A DNA stretch of 64,000 bases from Pseudopithomyces maydicus (Eukaryota; Ascomycota; Dothideomycetes; Pleosporales; Didymosphaeriaceae), in contig JANTUC010000018.1 in NCBI GenBank assembly GCA_026873275.1, positions 496,001 through 560,000 of the forward strand, in the 5' to 3' direction. Shown here piece by piece: positions 22,266 to 32,880 of this stretch (positions within the stretch are counted from its first letter, which is position 1; each line of letters starts with the position of its first letter). The notes under the pieces were generated by a model. That model saw only the letters and a program-made list of their open reading frames with translations, searched no databases and was not told the DNA's origin. The position numbers and the translations under genes are program-made.

Positions 22266-24143
22266 ATGCGACAGACACTCCGCGACACTTCACCGGTACG
22301 GCGCGGTATGCGTCCTTATGGCCCGGATGGCTCGGGAGAAACACAAAATGGGTTTAAAGAATCATTGGAAAGCTCGCCGCGGTTCAGCGGCCATGGTACA
22401 GATCCAGAGAAAGATGGCCGGTCGCGTTCCTTTTCCGATCATAGGCGAAGTTCTCAGAGGTCATTCAATGTTGGAAAAGACGATCCATTTGGCGATGAGG
22501 AAGGCGCGGAGGTGAAATATAGGACCTTGAGATGGTGGTAAGTGAATGAACCGATGAAGAGGCTGTTAAATGAAGATAAATTAGCTGACGAGCGCAGGCA
22601 AGCCGCACTCAGTCAGTGAGACCTAATGATACGGATTATACTGGTTTGTCTAGATTGCTTATATCATGTAGTTATGATCGCAGAGACTATATCGTTAGGG
22701 ATACTCTCACTTCCATCTGTCCTAGCACGTATAGGAATAGTGCCTGCCGTCATCATGATCCTTGGATTGGGGGCTTTGGCAACGTACACAGGGTACGTTT
22801 TGGGCCAATTCAAAGCGGCATATCCACACGTAGGTATCTGGAGTCTGTGAAAGTGCTACGTGGGTTGACCAGATGGGCAGGTTCACAATCTCGCCGATGC
22901 CTTTGAAGTCCTTCTTGGGCCCTTTGGTCGCGAATTTGGTGGAGCCGCTCAGACCATTTTCCTGATTTTTGTCATGGGCAGCCACATCCTGACTTTCACG
23001 ATAGCGATGAACTCTATCACAAGCCATGCTACATGTACGATCGTTTGGGGAGTTGTGGGCTTCATCGTGTTATGGATCTGCACGCTTCCGAGAACCCTCA
23101 AGAAGGTATCATATCTAAGCATTGGCTGTAAGTTCAGGTCCCTACAACTTTTAGGAAGTAGAGCAATACTCACATAGTAAAGCCTTCATCTCGATCTGCG
23201 GCGCTGTCTTCATAACCATGATAGCCGTAGGTATCGACCCAAAGCCTAATCTTCATCTTGAAGCAACGAGAACCGTTAGCTTTTCGGCGGCTTTCCTCAG
23301 TGTGACGAATATCATCTTCGCTTATGCCGGCCACGTCGCATTCTTCTCTTTCATAAGCGAGTTCAGAGACCCCCGAGAGTTTCCAAAAGCGCTGTTTTTG
23401 TTGCAGGCTACCGACATATCCATGTACCTTGTCGTCGCCGTCGTGATCTACCGATACACTGGTGCGGAAGTTGCCAGCCCGGCGTTAGGTAGTGCGAGCA
23501 ATGTGGTCATGAAGATTGCTTATGGAATTGCTTTGCCAACTGTAAGTTGCTAATCATACAATTGTAATATGCAGTGGTACTCACGACAATCACAGATTTT
23601 ACTGGCAGGTGTCATTTATGGCCATGTCGCGGCTAAATACGTTTATGTGCGTATCTTTCGTGGAACCAAGCATATGAGTAAACGTACCTGGCTCGCGATC
23701 GGCTCCTGGGCCGGAATAACATTCACTTTCTGGCTCATCGCATGGATTATTGCTGAGTCGATTCCAAACTTTAACAACCTGCTCTCACTAATATCTGCAT
23801 TATTCGCATCATGGTGAGTGCAATGTCCTATGTTCAACCTCAAATATGAGGTCTTATCACCGACTGGTTGGTATAGAAGCAGTGTCGGATTGGATATTTT
23901 AAGTCAAAGCTTGAGCTGACATCTGCACGTAGGTTTTCATACGGCATAAGCGGTGTATTTTGGCTTTTCTTAAATTGGGGTAACTACACAAAGAATTGGA
24001 AGAAAATAGCCTTGACGATGCTGAATCTGTTTGTTTTCGCGATGGGCGCTGCGGTATGCGGTATTGGGCTGTACGCGTCGGGCAAGGCTATCCATGACGA
24101 GAGCAGTGGTGGTTCTTGGACGTGTGCGGATAACAGCGCGTAA
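22266..24143 (+). CDS. AAAP-family amino acid transporter
   Basis: Amino acid/auxin permease type, related to Neurospora Mtr (neutral amino acid permease). Seven exons: 22266-22537, 22598-22611, 22672-22829, 22881-23127, 23183-23541, 23596-23813 and 23933-24143; 492 residues. Exon 2 is a 14-base microexon (GCAAGCCGCACTCA) that is required to join WW to QAAL and keep the frame. The hydrophilic N-terminus (about 88 residues, Ser/Arg-rich) ends in YRTLRWWQAALIMIAETISL, the conserved start of the family. TM1 continues LGILSLPSVLARIG. Family motifs VHNLADAFEVLLGP, ISICGAVF, FSFISEFRDPREFPKALF and the C-terminal NWGNYTKNWKK are all present. About 11 helices. Substrate unknown. Confidence 0.92.
22598..22611 (+). 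other. 14-nt microexon of the amino acid transporter
   Basis: Flanked by GCGCAG upstream and GTCAGTGAG downstream. Without it the flanking exons would be out of phase and the conserved WWQAxxIMIAET segment would be broken. Its 14 bases supply the last base of Trp, then QAAL and the first base of Ile. Confidence 0.8.
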
Positions 24144-24721
24144 GCGCGCTGCGAATGATATTAGAGGTATTTAAGAGAACGATGGGTGCTGAATGCACCT
24201 CAACGCATGAATAAAATATGCAATGATGATTCGCGAGAACTGCAGACAAGGCGATTCCACCCTGTGAGGCTCATGCATGAATATCTAGCGCCTCGCTACA
24301 GATGTGAGATCCCGGCAAATGGCCCGCTTCTAGAAGGTCTATAGCTCTTGCCAGCGCTACGCCCACCACATTTCCGGAGAAGTGGCGTGAACATTATCGT
24401 TATAATCTATACGTAAATGGCGTGTCGGGACAATATTGCTGTATTGCCGATCATGGAAGGTTGGTGTCGTGCCCCTGCTAGGGGCTAAATGCATTGGTGA
24501 CTTAGTATGGACTTTCATTTCCGTCTCTTCTCTCTCACAGCCGGGTACGATAATCAAGAAACCTCGCGACTTCCACCGACCGAAGCTGGATATAAGTGGT
24601 TCTCCAACCTTCGAAAGTGTCCGAGCCGTGATTGCCATGCAGCCACGTCGTTTAAGCGACGTCGGCATGCTTGCTGGCCCCAGCGTCGCGGTGCATCTTC
24701 TTGGCGGCCCCAGCCGTGAGT
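24144..24721. other. Convergent intergenic region, no gene supported
   Basis: Between the 3' ends of the amino acid transporter and the 2EXR-like gene. Open frames here have no recognisable motifs. Confidence 0.5.
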
Positions 24722-25358
24722 TCAGAAAAACACCAAAGGATCGGCTTGCAGCTCGCTGAGGCCTGGTAAGCAGTCGTGGACGACGGTGCAAAAAGCGTTG
24801 TGGTTTGAAGGTTCTTCGTCTCCATTCTCTGTGAGGGGTGTGAGACGGACTTTTCTGACCAGACTCTTGGCTTCGGGGCTCAAATGCCGTATGAAGTCCA
24901 GAACCGGCAGATAGTTGAATGCGTAAAAGTGGAAGAGATTCTCCGAATACAATATCGATAGGCACTCATGGTAGATCAGGCGATTTGTCCTCAGGACATC
25001 GAGGGTGAGCTTGTCCGGATGAGGCCTGCACTTGCGGTTCCATTTCTTGCTGATGACTGTTGAGTCGCAATCGGTATACAGTGTGAATCTTTGGGTGGAA
25101 GAAGGGAGCACGTAGCGAAAGATCTCGCGACGGATTTCTGAAGGTATTCTCAAGAGGGGCGGATAGTTGTCCAGGGCAGTTATTGTTTCTGGGATGGAAG
25201 CCTGCTTCGCAATTGATTCTTTCGAACTGCCCAGCCTGGACAGGTAAATGTCGTTGATTGCTGGTTTGGCCAGTGTGGGTGTAAGCTGGACATACTGAGT
25301 TGGTTCGGCGGTAGGACAGCAACGAGCTTACCTTTTTCGAGAAAGTCTTGGCTGGCAT
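24722..25358 (-). CDS. 2EXR/F-box-like small protein
   Basis: Fungal protein of the large class with an N-terminal F-box-like 2EXR motif; function unknown, possibly a substrate adaptor. Two exons: 25358-25332 (nine codons, MPAKTFSKK) and 25285-24722, separated by a 46-base intron (GTAAGC...GTCCAG); 196 residues. The joint reads LTPTLAKPAINDIYLSRLG in one frame with the main motif. The motif is PPLLRIPSEIRREIFRYVLPS, followed by LTLDVLRTNRLIYHECLSILYSEN, which matches the usual second half (R-T-C/N-R-x-I-Y-x-E-x-x-x-x-L-Y). Downstream DFIRHLSPEAKSLVRKVRL is also typical. Ends soon after this, so short for the class. Divergent from CCT eta. Confidence 0.75.
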
Positions 25359-25895
25359 GCTGAGGCAGTTCAACAGAGTCAAACACTCGAGGGCGAAACT
25401 ACAGCAAGGTGTGACAGGGACGACGAGAGCAGAGCGCACGAGGCGCTAGAGGTGCAGGTGCGCTAGAGTGGTCACGAGACAAACGGGGCTGGAGGGGGGC
25501 ACGTTGCGATATCTCAGGAGCGAGAGCGGGAGGAAGGGTTGTCTGGTGTGTTAAGAGGGCGAGGGGGCGAGGGGGCGAGAGAGCATCAAGGAGAGTAAGG
25601 GTGCATGGACTGGCAGACGAAGAACTACACGGGCGGGCGGATGAGACTGCTGTATGGAAGGGCGGGAGAAGGTTGGTTGGTAAGGCACGACCATGCTGCC
25701 CCTGCCGCACTCGGAACAACAATCGGCCCGCGCCCGCCCGCGCTCCAGCACTTTTTCGCAACGCGTCTGGTGCCTGCGGGGAACGAGATACCGCCCGCCA
25801 ACCCTCTAGTCCGCATTTCGAGCTTTTAATTTTCTGTTCTTCTTCTGGGCATTGCTGCTGGAGTACTCTTCTCATCCCATACCCGCACACTCACC
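25359..25895. other. Divergent promoter region of the 2EXR-like and CCT eta genes
   Basis: 537 bases with a GC-rich, G-run segment around 25555-25590 (GAGGGGGCGAGGGGGCGAGA) and a pyrimidine-rich stretch before the CCT eta ATG. A long open frame extends upstream of CCT eta through this region, but it lacks protein-like composition and the family start is at 25896. Confidence 0.55.
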
Positions 25896-27677
25896 ATGTC
25901 GTTCGGCGGGCAGACGCCCACCATTGTGGTGCTGAGGGAAGGTGGGTAGCGAAGCTCCCTTCACGTTCCAAACATGAGCTAAGCCTGCCAGGCACCGACC
26001 AGTCCCAGGGACGAGGCCAGATAGTATCCAACATCAACGCCTGTCTCGCCGTGCAGTCGACAATCAAGGGCACTCTGGGTCCCTATGGCGGTGATCTGTT
26101 GATGGTCGACGAGAACGGCCGCCAGACCATCACCAACGATGGCGCAACTGTGATGAAGCTCCTCGATATCGTGCACCCCGCCGCCCGCATCCTCACCGAC
26201 ATTGCCCGCTCCCAGGACGCCGAGGTGGGCGACGGCACCACCTCGGTCGTGGTGCTTGCCGGCGAGATCTTGAAGGAGATCAAGGACTACGTGGAGCAGG
26301 GTGTGAGCAGCCAGACCATCATCAAGGGCCTGCGGAGAGCCTCGAATATTGCTGTCAACAAGGTCATGGAGATCGCCGTGGACACCACCGAGGGCAACCA
26401 GAGGGAGACGCTGCAGAAGCTTGCTGCCACAGCCATGAGCAGCAAGCTGATAAAACGCAACTCCACCTTCTTCACCAAGATGGTTGTCGATGCCGTTCTA
26501 TCTCTGGACCAGTCAGATCTGAACGAGCGATTGATCGGTATCAAGAAGATTACCGGTGGTGCTTTGCAGGACTCGCTTTTCGTCAACGGTGTGGCGTTCA
26601 AGAAGACCTTCTCCTATGCTGGTTTTGAGCAACAGCCCAAGGCTTTCACGAACCCGAAGATTGTGTGCTTGAACGTGGAATTGGAGCTCAAGAGCGAGAA
26701 GGACAACGCAGAGGTTCGTGTGGAACAGGTTTCAGAATACCAGGCTATCGTGGATGCTGAGTGGCAAATCATCTTCAACAAGATGGAGGCGCTGTACAAG
26801 ACGGGTGCCAAGGTGGTTCTCAGCAAGCTGCCCATCGGAGATTTGGCAACACAATACTTTGCCGACCGAGATGTCTTCTGCGCTGGTCGTGTGGCATCGG
26901 ACGATCTGGACCGTGTATGCCGGGCAACAGGCGCCAGCATCCAGTCCACCTGCTCCGATATCCAGGCCAAGCACCTCGGTACTTGCGAGAAGTTTGAGGA
27001 GCGACAGATCGGTGGCGAGCGTTTCAACTTCTTCGAGGGTTGCCCCGAAGCGAAGACCTGCACGCTCGTGCTCCGTGGTGGTGCTGAGCAATTCATTGCC
27101 GAAGTCGAGCGAAGTCTCCACGACGCCATCATGATCGTTAAGCGCGCGATCCAGAACCGAAACATTGTAGCAGGAGGAGGAGCTTGCGAGATGGAAGTTT
27201 CCGCTTACCTACACGCATACGCCGACAAGGACGTACGGAACAAGCAGCAACCGATTATCAAGGCTTTCGCCAAAGCACTGGAGGTTATCCCCAGGCAGTT
27301 GTGCGACAACGCCGGTATTGACGCGACAGACATTCTCAACCGCCTGCGAGTAGAACACAAGAAGGGCAACATTTGGGCAGGTGTCGATTTCATCGACGAA
27401 GGCATTGCGAACAACATGGAAAAATTTGTCTGGGAACCTAGTCTGGTCAAGATCAACGCTCTGCAGGCCGCGACCGAAGCAGCGTGCCTCATCTTGAGCG
27501 TCGACGAGACCATTAGTAAGTTTTGCAACACAGTTGACGTAGGGTCGCAGTGCTAACACATTCCCAGGGAACCAGGAATCGCAACAGGCACAAGCTCCCA
27601 ACAAGCCCCTGCCGCCAGGCGCCGCACAGAGGGCGCTGGGCATGCGGGGTCGTGGACGAGGCATGCCCAGGCGGTAG
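25896..27677 (+). CDS. CCT7: T-complex protein 1 subunit eta (CCT7)
   Basis: One of the eight subunits of the cytosolic chaperonin TRiC/CCT, which folds actin and tubulin using ATP. Three exons: 25896-25941, 25992-27515 and 27568-27677; introns of 50 and 52 bases; 559 residues, normal for eta. The N-terminus MSFGGQTPTIVVLREGTDQS is characteristic of the subunit. ATP-site motifs are LGPYGGD near 44-50, NDGAT near 64-68 and GDGTT at 95-99. A second catalytic-region motif, GGGACEMEVS, is near residue 395. The C-terminus is the usual basic glycine tail (GMRGRGRGMPRR), which places the last small exon with confidence. Starting further upstream in the same open frame would add non-homologous sequence and skip the first intron. 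Confidence 0.97.
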
Positions 27678-28064
27678 AGTGAGGGCTCATCGCGCGGGAT
27701 AGTGGAGATACCATGAACGTAGCTACGCGGTATTGAAGAAGCCACTAGTTACGATAATGAAAACAGTGAATCACCATGAATAAACGCCCACGTGAATGTT
27801 AACCAGTAACTTCGTCCACATGGTCTACATTTTGCTTTACGATGATGCTCACCGAGGAATTTTCGGACTGTTATGTTCAAGCAATTCAATGGCAACGAAG
27901 ATGCAACCTGCATCATGCTGCTATTCATCACCACAATCTACCCACTCTTCCACCCAGTTCTCGAGCACACATCCCCAGGGGTCGTTTGCTGCCAAGCCTC
28001 ATCTTCAAAACATGTATAAGTTCTCAAACTTTCCATCTTCTCACTCTTCCCTCACTCCAGCCAG

Positions 28065-28370
28065 AAGCCAACCCAGCTTCATCTCTAAAACTCAACCCCT
28101 ATCCTCATGGGGAGCAGCTGGTGTGTCTAAAACCAACTGGCAATGTCCATCATGGAGGTGGAGCTTCGTGGGTGGTAAAATATCTCACCTCTCCACTCTT
28201 TTTTTAATTCCAACCCAAAGCCAACCCAGCTCCATTTCTAAAACTCAACCCTAATCCTTATGGGGAGCAGCCCGGGAGTGCCTAAAACAAATCAAGAACC
28301 GTCGATCACTATGGGGTGAAGCTTTGTGTGTGGTAAAATCACTATTATACCAAACCATGAGGAGAAAAGG
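28065..28370 (+). repeat. Two tandem copies of a ~153-bp unit
   Basis: Copy 1 begins at 28065 and copy 2 at 28218, both with AAGCCAACCCAGCT(T/C)CAT. Both continue with CTAAAACTCAACCC (28085 and 28238), then ATGGGGAGCAGC (28107 and 28260), a second CTAAAA (28127 and 28282) and a GTGG(G)TGGTAAAAT-like segment (about 28171 and 28330). Offsets of 153-155 bases are consistent throughout. Confidence 0.85.
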
Positions 28371-28762
28371 TTCTATGTGTCTAAAAACATACATGTTCTC
28401 TGGACATGGGGGAGGGGGCGGGAGGGTTGGAGTTGGTGTGTAAAAGTTCCGAACAAACGTACGATGGGGTGGGATCCGTGCTGGTGATGGGTAGCTCCAT
28501 CGCTAGTTTAGATGTGTGGGTAGATAAGGCTGGCCTTTCCTGTGGCTTTGTGTCTTCACGCTTTTGCTTCTCTGTGGAGAGATTGGAAAAGGTAGTGAAA
28601 TACTACCTATGGAAACATGATGGGTATTTAAAAGATGAGCGAAGAGGACAATGGACAGGCCCTGTGTGCAATGAAAAGATAAAGCAGACGTTGTAATGTG
28701 GATATAGCGATAGGCGGAAATCGCGATGATGATGAAGCACATCAGTTGCGCCGAATTTCTCT

Positions 28763-28770
28763 ATATATAA
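28763..28770 (+). promoter_or_regulatory. TATA-like box in the repeat locus (others at 28015, 30160, 30662)
   Basis: TATATATA at 28763 lies 67 bases before CTAAAA at 28830. TATAAG (28015), TATATATT (30160) and TATATAAA (30662) lie 70, 62 and 66 bases before CTAAAA at 28085, 30222 and 30728. The constant spacing suggests equivalent promoters. Confidence 0.4.
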
Positions 28771-28890
28771 TATAGACGCCGCGCTTTCTTGGCCTGGCAT
28801 TCTCCTCCACATATTTGCTTTGCTTACAACTAAAAGTCAGAACAATGGGACTGTGTAACACAGGCGTCCAATTCATGCGCGAAAAATTGC

Positions 28891-29760
28891 ATGGAGAGTG
28901 TGCAATGTGTTGGACTAAAATTTTTATATCATAAGAGTCTATGGAGAGGCATTGTGTGTTTCTCTACAGGAAAAAAAACAATCAGAATCCAAAATTCAAC
29001 ACCTCACGATTGGAGCGACGGATCAACCCTGAAGAAGACGAATTTTTGAAAGTAACCTTGACCTGCTCTGGAACTAAAAAGCTGGAAACAATTGGGTTAT
29101 GGGGAAGTTGGTTGCGACCTCGAAGTGTCCTAGTCACGCCTATTAAACAAGATGGAAGGTGTGGCGTGTGACTAAAACCAATCCGATGACCAAACCATGG
29201 AGACGCGTCGTGTCTAAAAGAATCCGAAGATAAGACGTCATCACTGGAGCGACGGGTGACCTCGAAGTGAAAAAAGTGCTTGCATTGAGGAGATTCCTTT
29301 CTTCTCCACCTGAAATTAAACGATGGTATTATCCTTCCATGGGAAACGTGGTTCCAAACGTCCCAGTTACGCTTGCGAAACATCATGGGAAGTGTGGTGT
29401 GTGACTAGAAATTTCCAACAAGGTAATTTCATGGAGAGGCTTTGTGCATGTTTTTATAAGAAAATGTTGTCCCGACCGATGACATGACTGGAGCGGCGGA
29501 TCGACCCTAAGAAGAGAAATTTCTGAAAGGGGAGAGGAATCTTCGTCTTACTTCAGACCTAGAAGCCAGAAAAGTTCATGAAAAGAACGGGGTGTCTAAA
29601 ACAGATTCTGTGAAGTTCAATGGAGAGGCGTCGCGTGTGATTCCCCCGAAAAAGAGAAACCTCGATAAATTGCTACCAAAGCAACTGATGGACTTTGGAG
29701 AAACGAGAAAATTTGTATGGAGAAAGGTGACCTTGCGCTGGTGGATGTCAAGATAAAAGA
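28891..29760 (+). repeat. Diverged tandem units of ~235-255 bp
   Basis: ATGGAGAG/ATGGAGAC starts at 28891, 28941, 29197, 29431 and 29620. GGAGCG(A/G)CGG follows at 29012, 29246 and 29490. The first and third of these continue as GGATC(A/G)ACCCT(G)AAGAAGA...AATTT(T/C)TGAAAG. Units at 28941 and 29197 also share a 3' segment: ATGG(A/G)A(G/A)GTGTGG then GTGTGACTA(A/G)AA (29154 and about 29388). Spacing of 234-256 bases supports tandem duplication followed by divergence. Confidence 0.75.
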
Positions 29761-30584
29761 TTTCACATCAGCGAAGCTCATTCTCAGTATCCTCGAATAT
29801 GGAACATGACCTGTCGAAGCTTCTTCCTTTCGCATGATCCAATTTAGGTAGCATCTGGATCATGGAAGTTCGTGGGTAGCATTAAAAATCACCCGGAAAT
29901 ATATCGTGGGAAGCCAGTTGTCCATCTAAAATTCTCAACAGTCTACATCAATGTGAAGTGTCCGGGATATCTAAAAAGATTTGGAGCTATGGAATGGAGA
30001 GCACAATGGAAAGAAACAAGTCTATGTAGTATATGTATTTTGGCTTTCTCGAGCGCTATCTTCGTGGCAATGGATCCTGGGCTTAAGCAGCCCTGATGAT
30101 GCACACCATCACGAATAAATATTTATGTACCCTAGCTCATCCCAGCTCCTAGAAATGCATATATATTAACCTCTATTTCTCACTACCCTTCCTCACTACA
30201 CACTTCTATCGCCTTGGAAGACTAAAAGAAAGACATGAATACAGCACGGGAAGTGTTCTGGTGGACAATAAAAAAGGGTTCCTTCGGCTGCCATGGAAAG
30301 CGTTTCAAAGAACCTAAAATGACATCAAATATACATCTTGGAGATGCTGGCTGCATGGACTAGCCAAATGCAAGCGGGAGAGAAGCCATGGGGGAGGTTT
30401 GAAGGACAAATCGTACTCAATATATTCGTTGGTGTCTAAAAGAAATCTACCAAGAATCGATGGGCGAGCAGCGTGGTGGGCTGGGGGAATACAAACAACG
30501 AAAGAAGCGATGCATGGCCTGGTCCATGTCGAGTTCTTGCCGTGTATCGTGTATGTGTGCTTGTAGAAGGGTATCGATCTACAC

Positions 30585-30618
30585 GATGGTGATGGTGATG
30601 GTGACGGTATTGGTGATG
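30585..30618 (+). repeat. GATGGT microsatellite
   Basis: Imperfect GATGGT hexamers, about five copies, within the repeat locus. Confidence 0.8.
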
Positions 30619-31396
30619 CTGCTACCTAACACCACCTTACCAAGCAATACAAGTATACACGTATATAAACAGCCAACCTCACAGCCATCAATAAGCCAAA
30701 CCTACATCTATCTTCCAACTGAGAGGACTAAAACTTGGGAGAGAATGTTGGATGTGACAGCTTGACGCGTTGCTCTAAAAGAATAAGAAAAAACACATAA
30801 TGCGACCATGGATGCATTTCTAAAACTGGAATAATCTCAACACGTGGAGGGAGTACTGGATGTTTCCTTAAAAAGCATACGAATTGACAACATATGAGAC
30901 TTGGAGCGCTTCCTTTCGGTGGACGGATACGACTTCATCGGGGATGTAACGTGCTGAGAGCGATTTCTTTTTGCTGGGTGATATATGCATGAGTGGGGAG
31001 GTTGGTTGAAAACGGTGTGATGATGAGGTTTATCTCCGTTTAAGAACATACATTAGAAAGATTTTCGGGAGAGTGATTTGCGATTTCTAATCATCACGGA
31101 TCTACTTCTAAGGCGTAGTGATCTCTAAAAACCTTCACACCCAACTCACGAGTAGTGTGTCTAAAACCAAAGCTCATTATGAAATGGAGAACGTTTGTAA
31201 AATCATGTCCCGACAATTCATGGTGGCCACCAGGACGCTTCGAGTCAAGCACGCTTAGTCGTATCTTCAACATCACGGTGGTGAATTCCATCACCTCTCC
31301 TCTCTCACGCCAAAACTCCTCATTCCTTCATGCCCCGCTCATCCCAACTCATGCCGTAACTCTTCACCCTACTCCAATAATACGGCCGATCGTTCT

Positions 31397-32880
31397 TTAG
31401 CCCAAATTCCCCCAGTCATCCGTCAACCGGTTATAACTCCAATACCCCTGCCAAGCAAGCTTGTTATTTCTCGCTGCTCTCCCCGCGCTGCCCACGCTCA
31501 GATACATCTTGTACATGTACTTGGGCGTCACCCCCGCTGTCTCAATCTCCAGCGTGCCTTCTTTCTCGAACCCTTCCCCGTCGGGGACCTCCGGCCCGGT
31601 CAGTCTCCAGCGGCCGAGGAGGGCGTCCTTCATGGGTGCGGTGGGCAACGAGCCGTGGTTCTTGTGCATGTGCTCGACGTAGAGGTATGGCACGACGTCG
31701 GCGGGTTCGGAGGTGGTGAGCAGCGAGATGCATGTTCCGTCGCGGAGGAAACGGAGGTAGCGGTAGTAGGTTACGATGTGGATGGGGAGTTCCAGGTTAT
31801 GCTGGTGGGCGAGGCAGCGCCGGGGCGTGTGTAGTTGACGGTGGAGATGTAGCAGCCGTTGAATCTGACACGGGGTCGACGACGGAAGAGCGTGCGGTAG
31901 GTGGGGTAGACTGATGGTACGAGAAGAGCGGTGCTGTCTCCGGGGGAGGGGGTGGGGACCATGGGCTCTTCGAAGTCCGGCCCAAGAATGTATCCGCCTT
32001 CGCCGTCGTCGCCGAGTGGCTTTCCGTCGACCTGGCAGGCCCAGGTGTAATGCATGGCTGCGAAACCATACTCATGGCCCAGGGCGATGCGTTTCCAGAC
32101 TCGTTCTTCGGTGGTGACGAGGTAGGCGAGCCGCTTGCAGACTTGTGCCAGGCGGATGAAAGATGCTACGTCCTTTATAGCGACGTGCTCTAGAACCTCG
32201 ACAAGGATCTCCTCTGGAGTGGTCGCGATGGGACATGGTGGCGGTGGGGAAAGGTCGGTTGGGGGCTCTTCGCCCAGGATAGAGAGACTGGAGAAGTCCT
32301 CGAGCATGGACTGAAGGGTAGGTGGCAGGCCATGTAGGGAGTGGTGGGCAGTGTTCGGCACTGTTGCAGATGCATTGGAAGGATTGGGGTGCTGAGGTTT
32401 GGGTTGTGGCGGTCTGGACTTGAAGTACGAAGCAGGAAAATGCTTTGCCTTGTACTTCTCGTGAACGCTGTCGTCGAGCTTGAAGGCTTTCCGGTACAGG
32501 TTCAAGCTGTCTCCCAGGCTGCCCTGCGTTTCTCTCTCTACCGCTTTCTCGTAGTGTTCTAGAGCAGTGGTTGGCTCTGTGCTTGATGAGGCAGCAGGAG
32601 CGCTGGTTTCATCCAAGCGTCTTCCATGTTGCTTCTCGCCCAGGTCATGGTACACGTGAGGCGTAACCTCGTCCAGCTCGTCACTCCGGTGGCGCGCATG
32701 GGACAGGGACGAAGAATGTAGCTCGGGGCCCTTATTCTTGGGCACCCTGCTGGACGACGCGTGTGCTGCCCTCGTGGAAGAGGCTGCAGTGGGTGGGGGC
32801 TGGTTGGCCTTGGCCTTGGCGGTGACTTCCTCTCTCCATTTCTGGCGGAAGTGCTCCAGCTCGGCCTCGGTAGCGTCCAT
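31397..32880 (-). CDS. F-box protein of the Pof7/Hrt3/FBXO9 type; apparent one-base frameshift
   Basis: Substrate adaptor of an SCF ubiquitin ligase. Start ATG at 32880. The protein has a short N-terminal helix (DATEAELEHFRQKWREEV), a disordered Ser/Pro part, a TPR-like segment (ALEHYEKAVERETQGSLGDSL, LYRKAFKLD) and an F-box near residues 222-270 (TTPEEILVEVLEHVAIKDVAS...VWKRIAL). The conserved C-terminal half follows. The frame runs to NYTRPGAASPTSITWNSP and then meets a stop. In the next frame it resumes immediately as IHIVTYYRYLRFLRDGTCI, which is the conserved family continuation, and ends at 31397. One extra C in the four-C run (31784-31787, written as G on +) restores a 494-residue protein. 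A 38-base intron would also restore the frame but would delete conserved residues. Probably functional, with a sequence error. Divergent from the mitochondrial carrier gene. Confidence 0.85.

Larger units (their letters stand above)
27678..31396 (+). other. Gene-free repeat locus with strand-biased CTAAAA / GTGTCTAAAA motif; possible non-coding transcription units
   Basis: No frame here looks like protein. The + strand holds CTAAAA starting at 28085, 28127, 28238, 28282, 28381, 28830, 28915, 29074, 29172, 29214, 29596, 29926, 29971, 30222, 30314, 30436, 30728, 30775, 30820, 31125 and 31161 (21 copies; about one expected in 3.1 kb at even composition). I noticed no comparable excess of TTTTAG. 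The exact 10-mer GTGTCTAAAA occurs six times (28123, 28377, 29210, 29592, 30432, 31157). Many copies are preceded 12-26 bases earlier by ATGG or ATGGAGAG. TATA-like boxes at 28015, 28763, 30160 and 30662 each lie 62-70 bases before a CTAAAA, with a C/T-rich stretch between. This resembles repeated promoters plus RNA leader elements. Function unknown. Confidence 0.6.

Noticed and set aside
25601..25895. Upstream extension of the CCT eta frame
   Set aside because: Arg/Pro-rich with no homology to chaperonins. The family N-terminus MSFGGQTPTIVVL is found at 25896 in another frame joined by a normal intron.
28243..28256. CAACCCTAATCC as a possible telomerase RNA template (TTAGGG telomeres)
   Set aside because: Only eight template-like bases match, and the tandem duplicate carries CAACCCCTATCC instead, so there is no conservation of the template. 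No pseudoknot or Sm site recognised.
27678..31396. Transposon or CRISPR-like array as the explanation of the repeat locus
   Set aside because: No transposase or reverse transcriptase fragments, no terminal inverted or long terminal repeats were seen, and repeat units are unequal and diverged; CRISPR arrays are not expected in fungal nuclear DNA.
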